Assembly: GCA_910575815.1 (NCBI GenBank)
Contig: CAJTFN010000026.1
Location: 1 to 46,392 of the forward strand
Source: Oscillospiraceae bacterium
GTDB lineage: Bacteria > Bacillota > Clostridia > Oscillospirales > Oscillospiraceae
Direction: 5' to 3'
Length of the DNA stretch: 46,392 nucleotides
A program made the translations under genes and the position numbers. The notes below the pieces were generated by a model. It made no database searches. It was not told the origin of the DNA and worked only from the letters and a program-made list of their open reading frames with translations. This document shows, piece after piece, positions 8,888-16,888 of this stretch (positions within the stretch are counted from its first letter, which is position 1; each line of letters begins with the position of its first letter).

Positions 8888-10402
8888 ATGAACATCAAAG
8901 AAGCGAAGGAACAGATCAAAAACGCCGTCACGGCCTATTTCTCCAAGGATGAGTTCGGAAACTACGTCATCCCCATTGAGCGCCAGCGCCCCGTTTTCAT
9001 GATCGGCGCACCCGGCATCGGCAAGACCGCCGTCATGGAGCAGATCGCACAGGAGCTGAACGTGGGCCTGGTCTCCTATTCCATGACCCACCACACCCGC
9101 CAGAGCGCCCTGGGCCTGCCCTTTATCCGGAAAGAAGAGTTTGACGGGGAGGAGTTCAGCGTCTCCGAGTACACCATGAGCGAGATCATCGCCTCCGTCT
9201 ATAAGCTGCGCAAGGAGACGGGCTGCCGGGAGGGTATTTTGTTTTTGGACGAGATCAACTGTGTCTCGGAAACCCTGGCCCCCTCCATGCTGCAATTTTT
9301 GCAGTACAAGGTCTTTGGCACCCACCGGGTTCCCGAGGGCTGGATCGTCGTCACGGCGGGCAATCCGCCGGAGTATAACAAATCCGTCCGGGAATTCGAC
9401 ATCGTCACCTGGGACCGCCTGAAGCGGGTGGACGTGGAGCCGGACTATGAGATTTGGAAGGAATACGCCTATAAAAAGGGAATTCACGGGTCGATTCTGA
9501 CGTTTCTTGAGATCAAGAAGAACTGTTTTTACATTGTGGAAACCACCGTGGACCGCAAGAGCTTTGTCACTGCCCGGGGCTGGGAGGACCTCTCGGAGAT
9601 GATCAAGCTCTACGAGCGGCACGGCCTGACCGTGGACCAGAAGCTCACGGCCCAATATCTGCAAAATCCTGCCGTGGCCCGGGAGTTTGCGGTTTATTAC
9701 GACCTCTACAATAAGTATAAATCCGATTATCAGATCGAGGATATTCTGAACGGCACGGCCTCCAGCTCCATTCGGGACCGGGCGCGGGCGGCGCGGTTTG
9801 ACGAGCGGCTCAGCCTGTTGGGGCTGCTGATCGACGCCGTAAACGCGGAGATGCGCCGGGCGGTGGAGACGGACAACGCGATTCTGGAAAACCTGCGGGT
9901 CCTCAAGCAGGTAAAAACCCAGCTGAATCAGGCGGAAACCTCTTTTGTGACCGTCCTGCACAAGCATCTGGACGCGGAACGAACGGCCTTGCGCCTAGGA
10001 CAGAAGGCGAATTCGATTGATTATGAAACCAGTTATTCTTACAACTACGTTATTCGTTTTCTGGAGGACATCTTGGATGCGTTGAAGCGTAAAGGCGTTT
10101 CGGAGAACCAAGAGGCCTTCCGGCAGATCAAGGCGGCCTATGACGCTTCCGCGGCAGCCCATAAGGATGGGATTGCTAAAATCAAGACGCGGCTGGAGAA
10201 TCTGTTTCAATTTGCGGAGGAAGTGTTTAAGGACGGGCAGGAAATGCTGATTTTGGTGACGGAGCTGACCGTGCGCTATTACTGCGCGAAGTTTATCTCG
10301 AAATTCGGCTGTGACGCCTATTTCAAGCACAACCAGAACCTGTTGTTCTATCAGAGAAAACAGGAGCTTTTGACGGAGATTGCCGCGCTGGAGGAGCTTT
10401 GA
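8888..10402 (+). CDS. MoxR-type AAA+ ATPase
   Basis: A 504-aa protein, ATG at 8888 after GGAGGG, 15 bp behind the LRR stop. Seen: Walker A GAPGIGKT (40-47), Walker B ILFLDE (117-122), sensor-1 region TAGNPPEYN (156-164) and arginines just downstream (RLKR), then about 320 residues of largely helical C-terminal extension, longer than in typical MoxR proteins (about 320 aa in total). MoxR ATPases act as chaperones for assembly or activation of protein complexes together with VWA partners; here the VWA gene is two positions upstream. The ATPase assignment is firm; client and outcome are unknown. The last gene of the operon, with no clear terminator after it. Confidence 0.85.
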   Translation: MNIKEAKEQIKNAVTAYFSKDEFGNYVIPIERQRPVFMIGAPGIGKTAVMEQIAQELNVGLVSYSMTHHTRQSALGLPFIRKEEFDGEEFSVSEYTMSEIIASVYKLRKETGCREGILFLDEINCVSETLAPSMLQFLQYKVFGTHRVPEGWIVVTAGNPPEYNKSVREFDIVTWDRLKRVDVEPDYEIWKEYAYKKGIHGSILTFLEIKKNCFYIVETTVDRKSFVTARGWEDLSEMIKLYERHGLTVDQKLTAQYLQNPAVAREFAVYYDLYNKYKSDYQIEDILNGTASSSIRDRARAARFDERLSLLGLLIDAVNAEMRRAVETDNAILENLRVLKQVKTQLNQAETSFVTVLHKHLDAERTALRLGQKANSIDYETSYSYNYVIRFLEDILDALKRKGVSENQEAFRQIKAAYDASAAAHKDGIAKIKTRLENLFQFAEEVFKDGQEMLILVTELTVRYYCAKFISKFGCDAYFKHNQNLLFYQRKQELLTEIAALEEL

Positions 10403-10463
10403 GCGGGCAGCAGCAGGATAAAGCGTCCATGTTTGATAGAAGAATCTCACCCACGTGTTGTCT

Positions 10464-10552
10464 TAAGCTTTGGAATCCTTCAGCCAAGCCTTGAACTCAT
10501 CCAGGGAGAGGCCCTCCCGGTCTCGGTAAATTTTGCCGGAGGGCTGCTTATG
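10464..10552 (-). pseudogene. C-terminal remnant of a DUF6076-like gene
   Basis: Translating the minus strand gives YRDREGLSLDEFKAWLKDSK and a stop, nearly the same as the last residues of the DUF6076 gene at 20626-21567 (VISLDEFKEWLKDS). Only about 28 codons remain and no start is present. It is a leftover of a second copy, 10 kb from the first and just outside the island boundary. Confidence 0.55.
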
Positions 10553-10554
10553 TA

Positions 10555-10917
10555 CTATTCAACAGGAGGTCTTTCCTGCTTTACATCCGGATTTGCCGGT
10601 TCTTGGGGAGCAGTGAGAACCTCTGCCTTGGTGTGTTCATTCAGCAGTTGTTTTAGAGAATCGCAGACCTTGGTAAAATACTTAGCGATAGGCTCCAGAA
10701 GGATCCCATTCAGATACTCTGCCTTTGGAATGTAATCCGCCGCAAAATGGACCGTCAGCGCAATGGCGCCATACCCAATAAATAAAAGGGCGATCTTCTT
10801 AACCCCTCTCCAAAAAAGAGCCTGGTTGTAACCGGATTTCCAGGAGCCGTATCCGGTACCAATGGCCTGATTGGCGATCATCAGAACCAACAGGATGCAG
10901 ATAAGCTGAAAACTCAT
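10555..10917 (-). CDS. small membrane protein, holin-like
   Basis: A 120-aa protein, ATG at 10917 with GAGGA about 10 bases upstream. It has an N-terminal hydrophobic helix (1-20), a second hydrophobic segment (about 42-60), an amphipathic region and a Pro/Glu-rich hydrophilic tail, a layout shared with small phage holins and holin-like proteins of Firmicutes. No lysin or other phage gene is adjacent, so phage origin is only suggested. It stands alone between the MoxR operon and the tRNA-Arg duplicate. Function unproven. Confidence 0.5.
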   Translation of the reverse strand: MSFQLICILLVLMIANQAIGTGYGSWKSGYNQALFWRGVKKIALLFIGYGAIALTVHFAADYIPKAEYLNGILLEPIAKYFTKVCDSLKQLLNEHTKAEVLTAPQEPANPDVKQERPPVE

Positions 10918-10985
10918 AGTTCAATTCCTCTTTTCCTGCAATAATAGTAATCAAACCACAAAATCGGCCAGAATTCTTCCAAAAG

Positions 10986-11022
10986 AAAAACCACTGAAAA
11001 CGGCATGTTTTCAGTGGTTTTT
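10986..11022. terminator. terminator next to the duplicated tRNA-Arg 3' end
   Basis: Perfect stem AAAAACCACTGAAAAC / GTTTTCAGTGGTTTTT with a short loop, directly beyond the CCA end of the tRNA fragment on the minus strand. The intact tRNA at 28140-28216 is followed by a different terminator at the same relative place, as expected if one is the old host terminator and the other came with the island. Confidence 0.75.
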
Positions 11023-11067
11023 GGTACGCCCGACTGGATTCGAACCAGCGGCCTTCAGAGTCGGAGT
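11019..11067 (-). repeat. attachment-site duplicate: 3' part of tRNA-Arg
   Basis: 49 bp identical to 28137-28185, the 3' portion of the tRNA-Arg(CCG) gene from the anticodon-stem region through the T arm and CCA plus four T's. Only the 3' fragment is here; the sequence to the right (TTTTCTGACACAC...) is foreign to the tRNA. This is the classic footprint of a tyrosine-recombinase element integrated at a tRNA 3' end. Confidence 0.85.
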
Positions 11068-11217
11068 TTTCTGACACACAAATGGAAACCTTGTATTTGC
11101 AGTGCTTTCAGCGATTCTGCACAAATTCCAACAGATTGAAGCGGGGCGCTGAACCCATTGCAGCGCAGTGGCTCTGACAGTCTTTACCAATCCTCCAAAA
11201 CAGTAGTCAAATAGTAG
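11063..11217. repeat. element end, copy 1, with integrase arm-like direct repeats
   Basis: Starts GGAGTTTTCTGACACACAAA, followed by TGTATTTGCAGTGCTTTCAG, and ends with AAAACAGTAGTCAAATAGTAGTCAGCA-like sequence in which AGTAGTCA occurs twice. The same start, middle and end recur at 15246-15417 with diverged sequence between them. Paired AGTAGTCA motifs look like arm-type integrase-binding repeats; this reading is inference. Confidence 0.6.
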
Positions 11218-11237
11218 TCAGCACCGTAAATGCATTT

Positions 11238-11483
11238 TCAGGCCGCCCGATTCAGCCGACTCACCCGGTCAACAAATTCCTTCAGATCCTCAATGTAAGA
11301 ATAGGGAGCATACTCCGAATAGACCTCCGGAGAATCCAGAATCACAATTTGAACTCCCTCCGCCCGCAGGACCTCCAATGTCCCCGGCAGACACCGAGCC
11401 TCGTTTGACGTCTTACAGGGATAGGCAAGACACCCTGGCCGGTCAAAGACCTTGGCCACAATATATATTTTCTTATCGCCCAT
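11238..11483 (-). CDS. small DUF6718-like protein
   Basis: An 81-aa protein, ATG at 11483 preceded by GGAAGG. It opens KKIYIVAKVFDRPGCLAYP and ends with the pattern VQIVILDSPEVYSEYAPYSYI followed by a helical FVDRVSRL tail; this fits my memory of DUF6718, a family of 70-80 aa proteins common in Lachnospiraceae and Oscillospiraceae elements. No known biochemistry. It sits between the element end and a dead alarmone synthetase. Confidence 0.6.
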   Translation of the reverse strand: MGDKKIYIVAKVFDRPGCLAYPCKTSNEARCLPGTLEVLRAEGVQIVILDSPEVYSEYAPYSYIEDLKEFVDRVSRLNRAA

Positions 11484-11531
11484 TTATTCTACCTTCCATG
11501 TTCTTAGCCGGTCTAAAAAATCCTGTTCCGT

Positions 11532-11948
11532 TTAAATCAGGCTGCAGGAGTATTCCCGGTACAGTGCTTGCCCTACTTCCGGAACCTGGTACTTGTAGAC
11601 GTGTCGATGGCTCCAGAGATTGAAAAGGAAATCCTTTCCGCACCAAAGCTGAACCTCAATCGGATAGGCTAGATTGTCCCGTTGGTAATAGAGATGGATC
11701 GCGCGGTAACCGTCATCGATTTTCTTGCCCCGGCGCAAATCAACCACACGAAAGTAGTCTGGAAACGCATCAGGATATTCCTCAAACTGTAGTCGAAATC
11801 CCAGAACGTCATGAAAGCATTGCTTAAAGCCACCGCCGGTCTAAAGCCTTTTCTCATATTTTCGAATGATGGAATCCTCGCTTTTAAACCGTGAACCGAT
11901 TAAATTCTCCTGAACTAATACGTCAATATAGCTGAAGCATTATTTCGC
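11532..11948 (-). pseudogene. broken small alarmone synthetase (RelA/SpoT-type)
   Basis: The minus frame reads YIDVLVQENL...SIIRKYEKRL, then an in-frame TAG (11843-11841), then TGGGFKQCFHDVLGFRLQFE...DDGYRAIHLYYQRDN...YPIEVQLWCGKD. The GYRAIHLYY and IEVQLW motifs are the core of the (p)ppGpp-synthetase fold of small alarmone synthetases. The 5' end is cut by a TAA at about 11948, so the first third is missing. Dead by truncation and nonsense. It lies just downstream of the TOTE gene in the same orientation. Confidence 0.7.
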
Positions 11949-12085
11949 GATGTCATCCAAAATTATTTCCAGAGGTGTTGCCCGCAGTGAAATCTGCTTC
12001 AGACTTTGCCCTAAAGTTGAGCGGAAGGAAAGCATATCCATCAGTCTCCTGCTGCGTTAGACTATACCATACAGCAATCGCGTAG

Positions 12086-15007
12086 TCAAACAGGCATTTC
12101 CAGATGTAGCTGCTCGTCCTCTTTCTTCCATAGATCCAGTAGTTCTCCGGCGGTATCCGGGCTTTCAAACCTGAGCGCGTTTGCGTCCTTCATACTATAC
12201 GAAAGATACTCAATATTTCCGTACCACACGACACTTCGATCAATTACCGCATAACGATATAAAAGATCCTTCTGCGTCTTTACATCAATCCCGCCCTCTT
12301 TTAATCGTGCGACCAGCCCTTCAATGGTTTCTCTCTGTTCCGACCGATCGCTTTCCGGTGCCCGTGTACAAACCGTGACCGAGGCGCCAAGCGTAACCTT
12401 TTCCTCCAAAACCGGCAGGATTATGTTTAAGCGGGACTTGTTCAGGAAGGGGCACACCAGCAGGATATCCTTCACGGCGTCGCGAAGATCAGCCATAAAC
12501 GGAACAGGGTAGGTCTGCCCATCATAGATCTGACTTGCGGCGTCATCCTGCTCTGACAGCTTCACCGAGTAGCCCAGCTCAGGATATCCCCTCAGCCGCT
12601 TGTGATACATCCGCTCCAGCGCCGGGATGTGAACATCCACATAATCATAAATACGCACTTCCTGTTTCCCCTCATAGTTTCGGTGCAGCCGCCCAGCGTA
12701 TTGGGCCAGCGTCCCTTTCCATGAAATGGGCATCGTCAGCAGAATGGTATCCAGTCGCGGCTCATCAAAGCCCTCCCCAATATATTTTCCCATAGCGACC
12801 ACTGCGAGGGATTCGCCAGTAGGGACCACCCGAAGGGCGGCCAGTTTTTCACGCTTCTCCTTTTGCTTTCCGCTTCCCAGAAGGAGAAAAATATGCTCCG
12901 CTTTGCCATGCAGTTCCTCGGCTAACCGCATGGCATGCTCTTTCCGCTCCGTAAGGAGAAGCGGTGTCCGGCCTTCTGCAATCAGCCTGACAGCGTCGGA
13001 GATGATTTGGTTTGTTCTGGCTTCATTCCCGATGATGCCGGCATAGATATCCTGAATCTTTCTGGCGGCGGGCAGCCTTGCCCTGGTAAAGCGCGGGATC
13101 ACGTAGTGGGAAAACGCCCGCTTTTCCGCCTGACTTTTTACGTCTACCAGATATCGTACAGGGCCGCACTGCATGAAGATGATAGGCTGGTGCCCATCCT
13201 GCCGTACGGGCGTGGCAGACAGGCCGTAAACATACCGAGCCTTTACTTCCCGCAAAATCTTCTCGAATGTAAATGCCGCTATATGGTGGCACTCATCGCA
13301 CAGAACCATGCCGTATTCTGCCGCAAATGGCTTTACGTCTTTTTCGTCTCCCTCAAATAAAGATTGCATAATGGCAATGTCAATGATCCCGCTTCGTGTA
13401 TGTTTTCCCGCACCAATTTGCCCGATGTGCTCCAAACGCTTCTTTCTTCCCCGCCGCTTGGGCTGTTCCGGCAGCGGTTCCCGGATGTCCAGAAATTGTT
13501 CCAGTGAAGTTTTCCACTGTTCCAACAACGCGCTGGAATGGACCAGGATCAAGGTATTGACTCTGCGCTCTCCAATCAGATAAGCGCCCACCACGGTTTT
13601 ACCAAAGGCGGTGGTCGCAGATAAAACACCAATATCGTGTTCTAAAAGCGCATCAGCCGCAGGGACTTGTTCCGGCCTGAGAGTCCCATTGAAAGAAACA
13701 TCGATCGTGCGCCCGGCTTGACGTTGATCTTCCAAAGAATAGGGAATGCCGTATGCTTCCAATAAATCGGTCAGCGCGTCCACGCAGCCGCGAGGGATTC
13801 CAAGGAAATCCAAATCCTCATAGCTGCAATCAAATACGCGGGGTGTATTATAAACAGGAAGCCGCATGGCCTGCTTCTTATAAAATTCCGGGTTTTTGAA
13901 CGCGGCCAGCCGTTTGACGGCGTTCAGCGATCCCTGAGAGAACCCGGTTTTGTCCACATATAGAAGATTTGAGATCATCAATCTGACCTGTGCAGGGAAG
14001 TCTTTGCACGCCAATTCCTTCGTTCTTCGCTTTGTCGGCCAAGGCTTTTGTTCTGTTGATTCCAGCATGACTCCCATGTCCCCGCCAACGCATAACTGTG
14101 TCAGATACTCCGTCAATTCCTCTGGGGTGATTTTATGCAGAGTGGAGAGGAACGCCCATTGATCCGTATAGGGGACAAACTGTTCATCCACAAAAAGCGT
14201 GTTTCCCTCCCGCTGTGCCCGGCCTTGAAACGGGAGGGCGATCAGATTCCCGAAGCCGCCCTTTGGCACGGCGTCCTGAGACGGAAACAGCCGGTCGTAA
14301 GATTGAAAGCGCAGCTCATGGCGGCGGGCCATTGCCTGCGTCAGCAGCCCGCTGCCAAACTTACGGGTGTCGGCGGCGGCAACCGGCTCTGAGAAGAAGA
14401 ACCAGACATGCGCGCCGTTCCCTGACCGGGAACGCTCCACCGCCGGCATGACGCCGTGGGAAATGCAGGCTTCGCGAAAGGCTGAAACGTCTTCTTGCCA
14501 GGCATCCTCGTCAAAATCCACCGCTAACAGCCAGGTGCGGTCGTCCTCCAACATGGGATAGATGCCCACGACATCACGGCAAAACTCGTCTTTTCCCATC
14601 AGATGCGCCTTGACGGTCTGAGCGGATAACGGTTTGAATGCCCGATTCGGGCACTCAGGACACCGATGCGCCTTTTTATCACAGATTCCCGGAAGCCACT
14701 CATTCCGGCAGGCGGGGACATAGCCGCTTTTGCCGGTCTTCAGATTATAGTAACGCTTTGCGTACAGATCGCTGCGCCCATGGAACAAGGAGAGAAAGAA
14801 GTCGATCTTTTCCCGTGAGGTACTTCCCGCGTGAACAGGGGCCGATGGTTCTGGCTGAGGTGCGTGACGGAGCCATAGCTCCTCTGGGCAGACAAATTTG
14901 CTGCCTTTGCCATCTTCACACAGGACAAATTGCCCCTGTCCAGTTAGCGATGGAACGATTCCCAGCAGGTGATATTCACAGTTTTCAACTACCGCTGTTT
15001 GGTTCAT
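12086..15007 (-). CDS. TOTE conflict-system primase-helicase with PLD-like C-domain
   Basis: A 973-aa protein; ATG at 15007 with AGGGG upstream, better than the GTG two codons earlier. Domains in order: a short N-domain (1-60), an archaeo-eukaryotic-type primase of the TOTE family (about 65-310) with DFD and RSRSGNGAHVWFFF motifs and a four-Cys cluster (C-DKKAHRCPEC), and a superfamily-2 helicase with Walker A-like AFGKT, DECH box, SATP and a late Q-AGRLHR motif. Last is a phospholipase-D-like domain in which the HxKx4D motif reads YRYAVID, so H and K are lost and nuclease activity is doubtful. TOTE proteins are viewed as anti-invader systems of mobile elements. Here it stands alone beside element ends. 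Confidence 0.85.
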   Translation of the reverse strand: MNQTAVVENCEYHLLGIVPSLTGQGQFVLCEDGKGSKFVCPEELWLRHAPQPEPSAPVHAGSTSREKIDFFLSLFHGRSDLYAKRYYNLKTGKSGYVPACRNEWLPGICDKKAHRCPECPNRAFKPLSAQTVKAHLMGKDEFCRDVVGIYPMLEDDRTWLLAVDFDEDAWQEDVSAFREACISHGVMPAVERSRSGNGAHVWFFFSEPVAAADTRKFGSGLLTQAMARRHELRFQSYDRLFPSQDAVPKGGFGNLIALPFQGRAQREGNTLFVDEQFVPYTDQWAFLSTLHKITPEELTEYLTQLCVGGDMGVMLESTEQKPWPTKRRTKELACKDFPAQVRLMISNLLYVDKTGFSQGSLNAVKRLAAFKNPEFYKKQAMRLPVYNTPRVFDCSYEDLDFLGIPRGCVDALTDLLEAYGIPYSLEDQRQAGRTIDVSFNGTLRPEQVPAADALLEHDIGVLSATTAFGKTVVGAYLIGERRVNTLILVHSSALLEQWKTSLEQFLDIREPLPEQPKRRGRKKRLEHIGQIGAGKHTRSGIIDIAIMQSLFEGDEKDVKPFAAEYGMVLCDECHHIAAFTFEKILREVKARYVYGLSATPVRQDGHQPIIFMQCGPVRYLVDVKSQAEKRAFSHYVIPRFTRARLPAARKIQDIYAGIIGNEARTNQIISDAVRLIAEGRTPLLLTERKEHAMRLAEELHGKAEHIFLLLGSGKQKEKREKLAALRVVPTGESLAVVAMGKYIGEGFDEPRLDTILLTMPISWKGTLAQYAGRLHRNYEGKQEVRIYDYVDVHIPALERMYHKRLRGYPELGYSVKLSEQDDAASQIYDGQTYPVPFMADLRDAVKDILLVCPFLNKSRLNIILPVLEEKVTLGASVTVCTRAPESDRSEQRETIEGLVARLKEGGIDVKTQKDLLYRYAVIDRSVVWYGNIEYLSYSMKDANALRFESPDTAGELLDLWKKEDEQLHLEMPV

Positions 15008-15072
15008 GGACACTCACCCCTGTATACAAATCTACTGTCATGATATCATATTATGAGGATACTGCATAGCGG

Positions 15073-15123
15073 AAATCAGCAGGACGGCTTGGGGAAATTT
15101 TCACCGCCATCCTGCTGGTTTCT
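15073..15123. terminator. stem-loop in the gap upstream of the TOTE gene
   Basis: CAGCAGGACGGC and GCCATCCTGCTG pair around a 15-nt loop, followed on the plus strand by GGTTTCTT and preceded by AAAT. Only weak T-runs, so terminator function is uncertain. Confidence 0.4.
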
Positions 15124-15470
15124 TATGCTTTGTAAAGTTTACCGGAAGAAATTTGTCGTATCTTTACAAATACTCACCCCCTGCAACAGCTTGCCGCACA
15201 ACAGCTTCACAGATAATAGCACGGTCGGATTGAGTCTATTGGTTGGAGTTTTCTGACACACAAAGGGAAAACCCTGTATTTGCAGTGCTTTCAGCAGTTC
15301 TGTACAAATTTCAGAACAAATTTCAGATCAAATGGACAAATCAATGGAGTCTTTGCGCCGCAATGATTCTGTTGGGTTTCCCTATTTTTCAAAACAGTAG
15401 TCAAATAGTAGTCAGCAGCGATAGGAACGGTTGAAAAAGGGGTTGTTCTTAACACGTTGCTAAGAACGCT
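15124..15470. other. gene-free stretch containing element-end copy 2
   Basis: No convincing reading frame. The right two thirds (15246-15417) is the second copy of the element end described at 11063. The left part is AT-rich with CAACAGCTT repeats and no further recognised signals. Confidence 0.5.
15246..15417. repeat. element end, copy 2
   Basis: Begins GGAGTTTTCTGACACACAAA like copy 1 but lacks the preceding tRNA sequence except for a faint GAGTC/GGAG remnant. It shares TGTATTTGCAGTGCTTTCAG, then diverges, and ends with the same CAAAACAGTAGTCAAATAGT followed by AGTCAGCA. It marks an internal element boundary in the island. Confidence 0.6.
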
Positions 15471-16367
15471 TTAAGGCCTTTGCCATCTGTAATTAGAAAG
15501 ATTAGCTGTCTCTTGGCGCAGAACTGTTAGAAAACGCTCAGACGCCTTGGAAAACACTTGATGCTTTTTCCACACCACGCTCATGTATGCTTTGATTGGC
15601 GGCATAAGGGGGCGGAAACACAGAGGGCTGTCTCCTGTGACATTGAGAATCTTGTCCAGGCAAAGCATGTATCCAAGTCCGTCCGCAACCATAAGCGAAC
15701 CATTGTATACCAAGCTGTATGAGGCGACGACGTTTTCGGAAATGGTCTGATCAACCAGCATGCCGGGCACCGGAGAACTCCGGCTGACAATCAAGGGCTT
15801 TCCCGCCATATCGGCGGCGGTTACAGCTTCTTTTTCCGCCAGCGGATCATCTCTCCGCATAATAATGCCCCAGGTATCGTAAGCCGGCAAGGCAATCGAA
15901 CTGTACTTCTTCTCATCTACACTGCTGAATACCAGGCCAAAGTCAATCAATCCCTTGTCCAGCTGTTCCATCACATCCACCGTGTCCCCGCTGGCAATGT
16001 GAAAGTGAATCAACGGATACTGCTCCTGAATCCGGCGGGCCGTCCGGGTCAGAAAATGCACGCCCTCTGTCTCACCCGCACCAATGTAAATATCTCCGGA
16101 GACGGAATCTTCCGCCGCCGTCAATTCACCAATGGTTTTATCGACCAAATCCAGAATCTCATTGGCCCGCTTTCGCAGAAGCATTCCGTGCTCCGTCAAC
16201 GTGATTTTCCGGCTTCCCCGGATAAACAGAGACTTCCCGAGCTCTTCCTCCAGGTCCATTAGCTGCCGGGAGAGTGTAGGCTGGGAAAGATGTAAATATT
16301 CCGCCGCACTGGAGATGCTTTCCTCTCTGGCAACCGCCAGAAAATAGCGTAAAACCCGTAAATCCAT
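15471..16367 (-). CDS. LysR-family transcriptional regulator
   Basis: 298 aa from the ATG at 16367, which has AGGAGGG at the right distance; an upstream in-frame ATG gives 11 extra residues without support. The N-terminal winged HTH (1-60) contains the typical SISSAAEYLHLSQPTLSRQL helix pair and LGKSLFIR wing. Residues 90-295 form the periplasmic-binding-like effector domain. The family activates or represses neighbouring genes in response to small ligands. The divergent neighbour is a permease fragment that has lost its 5' end, so the original target promoter is probably gone. The length is normal and the gene looks intact. Confidence 0.9.
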   Translation of the reverse strand: MDLRVLRYFLAVAREESISSAAEYLHLSQPTLSRQLMDLEEELGKSLFIRGSRKITLTEHGMLLRKRANEILDLVDKTIGELTAAEDSVSGDIYIGAGETEGVHFLTRTARRIQEQYPLIHFHIASGDTVDVMEQLDKGLIDFGLVFSSVDEKKYSSIALPAYDTWGIIMRRDDPLAEKEAVTAADMAGKPLIVSRSSPVPGMLVDQTISENVVASYSLVYNGSLMVADGLGYMLCLDKILNVTGDSPLCFRPLMPPIKAYMSVVWKKHQVFSKASERFLTVLRQETANLSNYRWQRP

Positions 16368-16419
16368 GGCTAACCCTCCTCCTAGGCTCCATTTGAGCAT
16401 ACCAGCTCAAACCATGCTT

Positions 16420-16876
16420 CTTTGACTTCACAGGCTTCGCGGAGCCGAAAAGCCGGGACACCGACCCCAATCTTCGGATGCGCTTTCTGAAAAATCTGGG
16501 GCGGAACCTCAAAGCCACCGGGCCGATGTTTCTGCTGGGCATCGTCCTCTCTGCCCTGTTTCAGCGGTATGTCCCCTCGGACACCATGGCCCGTTTGTTT
16601 GGAGAGAACGAAGGCTTCGGCCTTTTGATGGCGGCCACCATCGGCGTTCCCCTCTACGCCTGCGGAGGAGGAACAATTCCACTGCTCCAGGCGTGGCTGG
16701 TGGACGGCATGAGCGCGGGAAGCGCGGCGGCATTCATGATCACCGGCCCTGCCACCAAGATCACAAACCTGGGGGCTGTCAAGATCGTCCTGGGTGTGAA
16801 GCGGTTTGTCCTGTATCTGGCCTTTACCATCCTGTTCGCCTTGGTGACCGGATGGTTGGTAAATTTCTCTGTATAA
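16420..16876 (+). pseudogene. 3' fragment of a permease (YraQ/ArsP-like, DUF318 type)
   Basis: The frame is open upstream of the first ATG (16478) and reads FFDFTGFAEPKSRDTDPN, a motif normally internal to these permeases, then NLGRNLKATGPMFLLGI and further membrane segments to the C-terminus. A full member has about 300-350 aa; only the last 150 remain. No Shine-Dalgarno precedes 16478. The N-terminal half was deleted, fusing the remnant to the LysR upstream region. Its stop is 9 bp before the GGAGG-led SLH gene, implying former co-transcription. Confidence 0.65.
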
Positions 16877-16888
16877 GGAGGTTCACAA

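Noticed and set aside
10555..10917. Prophage at the holin-like gene
   Set aside because: No lysin, capsid, tail or terminase genes are nearby.
11953..12168. A 71-codon minus frame overlapping the end of the TOTE gene
   Set aside because: Half lies in the TOTE coding sequence in another frame; the remaining 130 bp have no RBS or known motif. Possibly a tiny remnant, not supportable.
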